A stretch of 64,000 nucleotides of DNA. Source: UBA10908 sp964608965. Its GTDB lineage: Bacteria > Bacillota > Clostridia > Peptostreptococcales > Anaerovoracaceae. A program made the position numbers and the translations under genes. The stretch is taken from positions 5,886 to 69,885 of the forward strand of contig CAZSPZ010000007.1 in assembly GCA_964608965.1 (NCBI GenBank). Reading direction: 5' to 3'. The notes under the pieces were generated by a model. The model saw only the letters and a list, made by a program, of their open reading frames with translations, was not told the origin of the DNA and ran no database searches. Shown in pieces: positions 58,601 to 64,000 of this stretch (its first letter is position 1; every line of letters starts with the position of its first letter).

Positions 58601-59355
58601 AATATGATTCCGCCAAAGCCATGACCAGAGCCGGCGCGGATCCGGAAATTATCGTGATAAAAAATCTGACCGCCAAAGATATCGAAGCTTCCGCAGAATA
58701 TTTTGCCGGGCAGCTTTCGAAAGCGCAGATGGTTTTCATTCCCGGTGGTTTTTCGGGAGGCGACGAGCCCGACGGCTCCGGAAAATTCATTACAGCCTTC
58801 TTCCGCAATCAAGCGGTCAAAGAGCAGACGGAAGCACTGTTGAACGACAGAGATGGTTTGATAATAGGTATTTGCAACGGTTTTCAAGCCCTCATAAAAC
58901 TTGGTCTTGTCCCTTACGGGAAGATCATAGAGGCCGACGAGCAATGCCCGACGGTGACGTTCAATGCCATCGGCCGTCACAAAGCTGATATTGTGCGCAC
59001 CAGAATCACATCCAATATGAGTCCATGGTTGGCGAAGACGAACGTCGGCGATATATTTAATGTGCCGATTTCACATGGAGAGGGGCGATTTTTCTGCAGC
59101 CCGACGCTTGTAGAAGAATTGGAAAAGAACGGCCAGATTACATCCCAGTATGTAGATCAGAAAGGCAACCCCACCATGGAACTGCCGTATAATCCGAACG
59201 GTTCTGCTTATGCCGTGGAAGGAATCACTTCGCCGGACGGCAGAGTATTCGGCAAGATGGGACATTTTGAACGCACAAGCTACGGAACGTTCAAAAATGT
59301 CTACGGCCAATACGATATGAAACTGTTCGAATCGGCTGTGGAATACTTCAAATAA
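55636..59355 (+). CDS. purL: FGAM synthase, single-chain PurL (PurS-PurL-PurQ fusion)
   Basis: Makes FGAM from FGAR, Gln and ATP. 1239 residues, close to the single-chain form of some Clostridia and Proteobacteria. Residues 1-~80 are PurS-like, ~200-960 the two PurM-like synthetase halves (SDHCRHTTFNT, KNETHNHPTEIEPFGGAATC, GGKTGRDGCGGATGSS, AIGGKDSMSGTFE), and ~985-1239 the glutaminase with nucleophile Cys in GICNGFQALIKLG and HGEGRF. Ammonia is channelled internally, so no separate purS or purQ is needed. Last gene of the pur operon. Confidence 0.96.
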   Translation: MVYRVYVEKKEELAIEAKGLLSEIKEFLQIKSVTHVRMLNRYDVENIDEPLFESCKKTVFAEPQVDVVTTDIPEGATAVFAVEFLPGQFDQRADSAAQCIQIISKKERPLVRNAKVNMLYGNVSEAEVNAIKNHVINPVESKEASLAAFETLAVTYDIPDAVATLDGFRRLDMPGLVEFIESYGLAMDRADITMCQEYFIKEQRDPTITEIRVIDTYWSDHCRHTTFNTILDKVEFDHPVAQKIYAEYLDIRKELGRTKPVTLMDLATINARYLKSQGLLDQLDESKEVNACTVKIDVNVDGKKEKWLLLFKNETHNHPTEIEPFGGAATCVGGAIRDPLSGRAYVYAAMRLTGAGNPLEPINNTIKGKLPQRKLVKTAAAGYSSYGNQIGLPAGRVDEWYHPGFVAKRMEVGAVIGAVPKDNVVREEPIPGDVILLLGGKTGRDGCGGATGSSKSHSVESLETCGAEVQKGNAPEERKIQRLFLNKDAVRLIKRCNDFGAGGVSVAIGELADGLLVDLNAIPKKYEGLDGTELAISESQERMAVVVAKEDADKFCKFAGDENLEVTKVAIVTEKPRLVMTWNGGKIVDITREFLSSNGAEKHAEAKVSASASFDKEVEGNFSENMEKLVSDLNICSKKGMVELFDSSVGAGTILSPFGGKYQSTPTQAMAHKVFDPEREVKTCSLMAWGYNPYISEKSPYHGAYLAVVESVAKLIATGAEFKEVYLSFQEYFEKLGEDPSRWGKPLSALLGAFKAQKELGIAAIGGKDSMSGTFENLTVPPTLISFAVTTAEVDDVISPEFKSAKSQVIWLRPATDSEGLPLADSLRKEFEFVHRMVKSGSVLAAYTPGYGGLAEALYKMAIGNGFGFRCSDDLPLSQLFGYNYGSFVLELSGSLDPVPEGVLCSTLGTVSEASEMTYGSEIVSMESLKSNYEAVLEDVFPCNYNNSDAAAKAPVKKFSFESSTRVYPAIKVARPKVLIPAFPGTNSEYDSAKAMTRAGADPEIIVIKNLTAKDIEASAEYFAGQLSKAQMVFIPGGFSGGDEPDGSGKFITAFFRNQAVKEQTEALLNDRDGLIIGICNGFQALIKLGLVPYGKIIEADEQCPTVTFNAIGRHKADIVRTRITSNMSPWLAKTNVGDIFNVPISHGEGRFFCSPTLVEELEKNGQITSQYVDQKGNPTMELPYNPNGSAYAVEGITSPDGRVFGKMGHFERTSYGTFKNVYGQYDMKLFESAVEYFK

Positions 59356-59381
59356 CTTGACTGCTTATATTGAAACATGAT

Positions 59382-59408
59382 AAAAGCCCCGGATTTTCCG
59401 GGGCTTTT
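59382..59408. terminator. Bidirectional terminator after purL
   Basis: AAAAGCCCCGGA-TTT-TCCGGGGCTTTT, a perfect 12-bp stem between convergent operons. Confidence 0.94.
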
Positions 59409-59432
59409 CTATATTTTTTCAACGCATATTTG

Positions 59433-59876
59433 TTACTGTTCTTTTGGTTGCTCTTGCGCTATAAACTCACTTGAGCTCTTGGAAGTCTTCTTTGGCTTCT
59501 TCACTTTAAGATTCCCTTCGAATACAGCTTCTTCGCTCATGATAAATCTGGAAGCAACCAAATCGCCTTTTATTTTTCCCGATTCGGCGATTTCGACCGT
59601 TTCTTTACATGTAAATGTGCCGTCGGCAACACCGGCTACAAACATACTGTCGGAGCTTAAAACTCCGGAGTATTTTGCCTGTTCGGACAACGTAATGCTG
59701 CTTGTGGATTTTATATCGCCTTGCACTTCGCCGTGAATCAGCATGGGTTCGTCCGACTTAAAACTTCCTTCGAACAAAACGCCCTGGGCAAGTACGGTTT
59801 TAGGCACATCCTGCACCTCTTGCTCTACTATGATTTCATCTGCCTTTGCAGGTTCTTCTTTCTTTTTCAACATCAT
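59433..59876 (-). CDS. Bactofilin-family protein
   Basis: 147-residue polymer-forming cytoskeletal protein. A charged N-tail (KKKEEPAKADEI) is followed by a right-handed beta-helix of about 100 residues with regular G-x-I/V-x-G turns (LIHGEVQGDIKSTSSITL, SGKIKGDLVASRFIM), and a KPKKTSKSS tail. Bactofilins assemble into filaments at the membrane and position wall enzymes. It is last in the operon with the MoxR ATPase, 36 nt after it. ATG 59876 and the next codon (also ATG) are equivalent starts. Confidence 0.88.
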   Translation of the reverse strand: MMLKKKEEPAKADEIIVEQEVQDVPKTVLAQGVLFEGSFKSDEPMLIHGEVQGDIKSTSSITLSEQAKYSGVLSSDSMFVAGVADGTFTCKETVEIAESGKIKGDLVASRFIMSEEAVFEGNLKVKKPKKTSKSSSEFIAQEQPKEQ

Positions 59877-59912
59877 GACAATTTCCCTTTCGAATGGTAT
59901 TGCACCAGGCTT

Positions 59913-61421
59913 TTATAGCACCAGATTTTCCATTTCAGCGTCGATCCGGGTTTCTCTCCGGTCAAGCAATAAACTTTTACTATACTTATAATACAATAAA
60001 GAGCCGTAATTTGAAATGAATTTCGCACTTTTTGTATTTGCGGTAAGTTCCGTGACGACAAGAAGGAGTTCCTGACCCTCTCCATAGATGCGCTGGATCA
60101 AAGCGAGAGAGGTGTCTATTTCCTTTGATAGTGCTTCCGCTTTTTCTTTAAATTCTGCGGAAATGCGGTTGAATTCGCTGCGCACCACATCGTAAGCTTC
60201 TACGGGGTTTTCTTTATCCGAAAGCATGACAGCCTTTTTTATACCTTGAAGAAAATATTCGCTTGCCTTGATTTGTTCTTTTTTTTCTTTGGATAAATTG
60301 TTGGCAAGTACGGCCCTTTTCAGTGTTTCGTTCTGGAAAAGTATTTTGCGGTCGATGGATGTGATGCAATCCGTGCCCGCATTGCACTCATTGCCTACTT
60401 GTTTAAGTAAAGGCAAAAGGAGCTCCAGAACCGTTTCATCATCCATGATTGTTTCGATTTCTGTCAGCACTTTGTCTAAAATGAGATTTACAATCGCGAC
60501 ACGCTCATCAAATTTCGCCTTTTGCATCTGGCTCATAAGAGAGTCGTTTATATTTCCAGCCAGCATATCGTCAATATTATAAAGAGCCTGATATTTGTTG
60601 TACAGCTCGTAAAAAAAGGAGAATTCTTTTGCTACTTCTCTGCTTCGAATGTATTGCGTGATGAGATTCTCATCAATCGGGAGCCGATCCTCTTCCATCA
60701 TGTAAACCATTTGAGAAAGATCTTCCCATCCTCTGGCCGTAACATATGATTTCCCCGCAGAAGACACCTCGACGTCGTAAAAATCATTTTTGTGAATGTC
60801 AAGATAACTTACGATCGCTTTATGCATGCCCTTTTGTTGAGCATATTCACGCCATGCGGCGTAATCAGAATCGACTTCTATTACTTTTAATCGATCCAGT
60901 GTCACAATATCAAATTCCCGGACAGAGCGATTGTATTCAGGCGGATTGCCTGCAGTGACAACAACCCACCCCTTTGGCATTTGATGCTTCCCGAATCGCT
61001 TAAATTGCAGGAATTGGAGCATGGAAGGCGTAAGGGTTTCAGATATGCAGTTTATTTCGTCCAAAAACAGAATACCCTCTTTAATCCCGCTTTCTTGAAT
61101 TGTCTCATAAATCGAACCGATAATCTCGCTCATGGAATATTCACAAACAGTATATTCTTTGCCGTCATAAATCTTTTTTTCTATAATCGGAAGTCCCAGC
61201 GCACTTTGTCTGGTGTGATGTGTCATGGAATAAGAAACGATGGCAATACCCATTTCCTGAGCGATCTGCTCCATAATGGCGGTTTTACCGATTCCCGGAG
61301 GTCCAAGGAGGAATATGGGTCGCTGGTTTACAAGCGGAATTCTGTAATCTCCGTATTCATCCTTTTTCAAATAGACCTGAACCGTATTTTTTATTTGCTC
61401 TTTTACGTCTTTGATTATCAT
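59913..61421 (-). CDS. MoxR-type AAA+ ATPase
   Basis: 502 residues. Walker A GPPGIGKTAIMEQIA near residue 38, Walker B GILFLDEINCISETLTPSM, sensor-1 VVVTAGNPPEYNRSVREF and an R-finger region DIVTLDRLKVIEV show a MoxR/RavA class chaperone ATPase. The C-terminal ~230 residues are helical and have no recognised domain. MoxR ATPases pair with VWA proteins to remodel targets; the VWA partner is encoded immediately upstream. Start after ATAGGAGAATACTCG. Confidence 0.88.
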   Translation of the reverse strand: MIIKDVKEQIKNTVQVYLKKDEYGDYRIPLVNQRPIFLLGPPGIGKTAIMEQIAQEMGIAIVSYSMTHHTRQSALGLPIIEKKIYDGKEYTVCEYSMSEIIGSIYETIQESGIKEGILFLDEINCISETLTPSMLQFLQFKRFGKHQMPKGWVVVTAGNPPEYNRSVREFDIVTLDRLKVIEVDSDYAAWREYAQQKGMHKAIVSYLDIHKNDFYDVEVSSAGKSYVTARGWEDLSQMVYMMEEDRLPIDENLITQYIRSREVAKEFSFFYELYNKYQALYNIDDMLAGNINDSLMSQMQKAKFDERVAIVNLILDKVLTEIETIMDDETVLELLLPLLKQVGNECNAGTDCITSIDRKILFQNETLKRAVLANNLSKEKKEQIKASEYFLQGIKKAVMLSDKENPVEAYDVVRSEFNRISAEFKEKAEALSKEIDTSLALIQRIYGEGQELLLVVTELTANTKSAKFISNYGSLLYYKYSKSLLLDRRETRIDAEMENLVL

Positions 61422-61448
61422 TCGAGTATTCTCCTATGTCGACCAATA

Positions 61449-62750
61449 TCAATTAAACTCGGCTTTTATGATCCAAGCCGGCATATCTTTGGAATTGTTG
61501 TACCCCTTTATAAAGACAAAAACGGATTCATACGCGGGAGCTTCCTGCGGGAAAACTCCAAATCCATCAGTAAAATAGATCAGTCCTTTTAGATTGTGCA
61601 GCTTGCCCTCTGCAAGAAGTTCATCTACGTGTTGAAACACAGGTCTGAAATCTGTCTCTCCGAACCCGGAGAGCTTTTCTGTGGCAACATAGCGGTCGAA
61701 ATCTTCGTCGCATGTGATGTGAAAGGAAGATCTGATGCGATCGTCAGCCTGTAGGATGTACATATTTATTTTACGGAAAAAATTCTCCGTGCTTTTCATT
61801 ATATCATAAGTTTTACGCAGAAAATCTTGAACCAGAGCTCCCTGACAAGAACCGGACGTATCGATTGCAATAACAAATTCTTTGATTTTTTCACTTTCTT
61901 TATATTCCAAGGGTTCAACCAGCGGCATGTTGTCATATAATTTCAGTCCGTAAGAATATAGACCGTAGTCAAATTCCTCCGGATCGATTTTTATTTCTTC
62001 GTCTGTTACGATAAATCGTTGCAAAAACTCTCTGTAACTTCTTTTCTCGTGCTGTTCAATCGTCGTATCCTGAAGAAGAAGAGCCAGAGCCCGCGGAATG
62101 GATTCTGTTTGAGCATTTAGTTGACTGCGTTCCAATCTGAGGATGCTGTCCCATTCCTTCTTCAATTCATCCGATGACTTATGTTCGCTCATTCCGGGAA
62201 TCTGATTTGTGGATTTTTCCTGTCCTTGGATCCATAAGCTGTGATGATCTGCAAAAAACAGGTCAGCGATATCTGAAAGTTGAGTACTTTGAATTTGAGA
62301 GGATTCAAAAAAGGAATATAGCTTCTCTGCTGTTACAATGCCCACATTTTCTTTGAAACTTTCGAGCAAAGACGCTTGCTTGGTATCTCTTTCGGTCGAC
62401 AGCTGCTTTAACCCCAACTCCAATGCGATGTTTTCCACCGCAATATCTGCACAGATGCTCCACAAGCCTGCTTCTTTGCCCTTTGCTCGAAAAGGATGCA
62501 TCAAAAGACAATGAAGAACAGAATGCAGATAGGTTCTGGTTACAGATGCTTTTTCTTTTTTGTATGCGACTAAAATTGTGCGAGGATCATAGAAAAAGTG
62601 GTCGGCATCTGTTCCCACGCCATTTAAATTCGGTATGCATTGCAACGTAAGCCGGTTTAATGCGATGCTTATATGTTTCATGGAAATTGCCAGTTGATCT
62701 TTTGAAAGTCTGACTATTTCGCCGGATAATTCGAATTCTTTATTTTCCAT
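61449..62750 (-). CDS. VWA-like protein with degenerate metallopeptidase domain (DUF2201-like)
   Basis: 433 residues from the ATG at 62750 (GGGAGAAGGA precedes it). The N-terminal half resembles the predicted metallopeptidase domain of DUF2201 proteins: LHSVLHCLLMHPF and, further on, WSICADIAVEN. The usual HExxH glutamate is Ser here (HSVLH), so peptidase activity is doubtful. The C-terminal half is a VWA-like domain with the MIDAS motif AIDTSGS and LIYFTDGFGVFP. It probably acts as a substrate or metal-dependent adaptor for the MoxR ATPase encoded 27 nt downstream. Confidence 0.82.
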   Translation of the reverse strand: MENKEFELSGEIVRLSKDQLAISMKHISIALNRLTLQCIPNLNGVGTDADHFFYDPRTILVAYKKEKASVTRTYLHSVLHCLLMHPFRAKGKEAGLWSICADIAVENIALELGLKQLSTERDTKQASLLESFKENVGIVTAEKLYSFFESSQIQSTQLSDIADLFFADHHSLWIQGQEKSTNQIPGMSEHKSSDELKKEWDSILRLERSQLNAQTESIPRALALLLQDTTIEQHEKRSYREFLQRFIVTDEEIKIDPEEFDYGLYSYGLKLYDNMPLVEPLEYKESEKIKEFVIAIDTSGSCQGALVQDFLRKTYDIMKSTENFFRKINMYILQADDRIRSSFHITCDEDFDRYVATEKLSGFGETDFRPVFQHVDELLAEGKLHNLKGLIYFTDGFGVFPQEAPAYESVFVFIKGYNNSKDMPAWIIKAEFN

Positions 62751-62769
62751 TCCTTCTCCCACAGTAAAC

Positions 62770-63879
62770 TTACAACATCAACCGGTGCGCGTTAAGAGAA
62801 AAATTTTTTTCCTTATAATTCATGATCCACGCCACATGTTTGGTGTTTCCTGTTTGATTTATTGTGTCAAAAATCAATTCTATATTTTCTTTTGTAATCA
62901 TATCGTTTTCTTCCATCATCTTAAGAAGTTCTGATTGATAGTCTTTTGCGATGACATGCATTGCTCGTACTGCCTGCTTCTTGAGAAAAGCCATGTAAAC
63001 GGTTCGATGCTGCTCGGACAAAAGGTAAGGATATAAAAGACGATAAAAAGCCATATGAATTTTATCGTCCGGAGAAATCATGGAACTAAAAAGTTTATCA
63101 TAGCCTTGAAAATCGAAGGATGAAGGATTTTTCCATAAGCCCATGATCGCATGCAGATTTTTTCGTTCTTCGTCTCTGGACGGCATCCAAACGACGTACA
63201 GCAACTCCCGGGTTTGGGACGAACGTATAAAAACAGCGTGGGCCTTAAATCGTAAACTGTCAGCCCAGTGACCCGACTCTTTTTCCGGATCATAAAGTGC
63301 ACGCCCTAAATCAGAAAGTGGTTTCAGATTGGAAATTTGTGCGGAGTACTCCGTGGATGTTTCCATAGGAGTGTCGATATTTTGATAAGCAATCAATCCG
63401 TCACAACCCAGAAAGGCACCTGAACCAAGATTTTTGAGGCCTTTGGGAAGCTCCGCATAATAAGGATCTTGATCGCGTTTTCTTACTTTTCCTCCGTCTC
63501 CGAAGACATAAGAAAAAGCATAATCTCCGATCGATTCCAAAGAAGAGGGAATATTGATTGATTTGATGCTCGTGCAGTCTGCAAATGCGAATGAGCCGAT
63601 GGATTCTATTCCGGACCCGAGAACGACATTCTGAAGATTTTTGCAACCGAAAAACGCTTTACTCTCTATGTTCACGACGCTGTTTGGAATAGCGATTGCC
63701 GTAAGAAACATCTTGCCTGCAAAGGATTCTTTACCGATAGTCTTTATTCCCGAAGGAACTATAACATGACTGCCCGAGCCCTTGTAGCGGGTCAGCAGCG
63801 TTTCGGTTATCTCAAAGTCAGCATTAAAATCCGGTTCAATCGTCTGGTGATTCAAATTCTTTGAATTACTTTCCGTCAT
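62770..63879 (-). CDS. BspA-type leucine-rich repeat protein
   Basis: 369 residues from the ATG at 63879 after CAGGAGAAAATAT. Residues ~30-160 hold BspA/LRR_5 repeats (GIKTIGKESFAGK, SVVNIESKAFFGC, GIESIGSFAFADC, SLESIGDYAF). No signal peptide is present, so unlike surface BspA proteins it is cytoplasmic. The C-terminal ~200 residues include HAVFIRSSQTRELLYVVWMPS and end in a helical MITKENIELIFDTINQTGNTKHVAWIMNYK, an ankyrin-like segment. It is first in the LRR-VWA-MoxR-bactofilin operon and may be the target-recognition part. Precise function unknown. Confidence 0.8.
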   Translation of the reverse strand: MTESNSKNLNHQTIEPDFNADFEITETLLTRYKGSGSHVIVPSGIKTIGKESFAGKMFLTAIAIPNSVVNIESKAFFGCKNLQNVVLGSGIESIGSFAFADCTSIKSINIPSSLESIGDYAFSYVFGDGGKVRKRDQDPYYAELPKGLKNLGSGAFLGCDGLIAYQNIDTPMETSTEYSAQISNLKPLSDLGRALYDPEKESGHWADSLRFKAHAVFIRSSQTRELLYVVWMPSRDEERKNLHAIMGLWKNPSSFDFQGYDKLFSSMISPDDKIHMAFYRLLYPYLLSEQHRTVYMAFLKKQAVRAMHVIAKDYQSELLKMMEENDMITKENIELIFDTINQTGNTKHVAWIMNYKEKNFSLNAHRLML

Positions 63880-63913
63880 ATATTTTCTCCTGCATATGAC
63901 TTCCTGACAAATA

Positions 63914-63935
63914 AAGCACTCGATTACGAGTGCTT
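63914..63935 (-). terminator. Hairpin upstream of the LRR operon
   Basis: AAGCACTCG-ATTA-CGAGTGCTT, a perfect 9-bp stem. Read on the minus strand it is followed by TATTTG, so it may be a weak terminator of an upstream gene or an attenuator 35 nt before the LRR start. No promoter was identified between it and the window end. Confidence 0.5.
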
Positions 63936-64000
63936 CAGTCAAAATTGAGCTGATACAATAAAGTTGTAATAGGTATGTACCTTTTGTAAAATATTATCAA

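Overview
The window reads as a chromosomal segment of a strictly anaerobic, amino-acid-fermenting Firmicute of the class Clostridia (perhaps Peptostreptococcales/Anaerovoracaceae-like; rank below class is a guess). The grounds are a lysine-fermentation gene cluster of the clostridial type, V-type ATPase, T-box and ZTP leader RNAs, strong AGGAGG-type ribosome sites, many ATGA overlaps, electron-transfer-coupled PyrK/PyrD, and a single-chain PurL. No rRNA, tRNA, IS element, prophage or CRISPR array was seen. A run of 10 N at 6069-6078 marks an assembly gap inside carB.

Layout. 1-577: end of a V-ATPase subunit D gene. 721-7490: pyrimidine operon pyrB-pyrC-carB-pyrF-pyrE (no carA in the window). 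7491-9249: Trp-type T-box leader and a TrpB2-type tryptophan synthase beta chain. 9362-15706: 2-hydroxyacid dehydrogenase, secreted transglycosylase, scpA-scpB, an EamA transporter and two tandem HAD phosphatases. 15740-29542: the lysine-fermentation region: kal (with rluB) on the minus strand, a sigma-54 activator, then kdd-kamA-kamB-kamC-kamD-kamE, an Asp/Glu-type racemase and GTP-dependent PEP carboxykinase. 29610-34848: alanine/cation symporter, P1-family aminopeptidase, PatB-like lyase and an AlaX-type editing protein. 35334-41617: pyrK-pyrD, prfA, tsaC/ywlC, rpiB, upp, tyrS. 41650-46748: EamA transporter and an ABC exporter with a membrane-anchored CARDB protein. 46944-47783: rplM-rpsI. 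47937-59355: ZTP-riboswitch-controlled purine operon purE-C-F-M-N-O-H'-D-L. 59433-63879: minus-strand operon of an LRR protein, VWA-like protein, MoxR-type AAA ATPase and bactofilin.

The most interesting system is the lysine-fermentation regulator at 17016-19088. Its first ~345 residues are a full-length homologue of the 3,5-diaminohexanoate dehydrogenase (Kdd) encoded directly downstream, fused to a sigma-54 AAA+ domain and a Fis-type HTH. The nucleotide-binding glycine motif of the dehydrogenase is eroded, so the enzyme fold looks repurposed as a metabolite sensor. The gene lies between two textbook sigma-54 promoters, one reading leftward into kal and one rightward into kdd-kam. Near each there are 15-bp palindromes of the same design (6-bp arm, GTT centre, 6-bp arm), with two sites on the kdd side spaced 32 bp apart. 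Together this suggests a self-contained regulatory circuit that senses a lysine-pathway intermediate.

Second-tier points: the LRR/VWA/MoxR/bactofilin operon of unknown role with a degenerate HxxxH metallopeptidase motif; the two-gene replacement of PurH (PurO-like cyclohydrolase plus stand-alone formyltransferase); a MacB-like ABC exporter using a CARDB surface protein; and an 11-nt direct repeat in the rplM leader. Stretches over 300 bases without a gene are 7491-7878 (T-box), 19089-19439 (terminator, operators, sigma-54 promoter), 34849-35333 (unexplained) and 47784-48086 (terminator, promoter, ZTP riboswitch). All homology statements come from reading motifs by eye; no database search was run.
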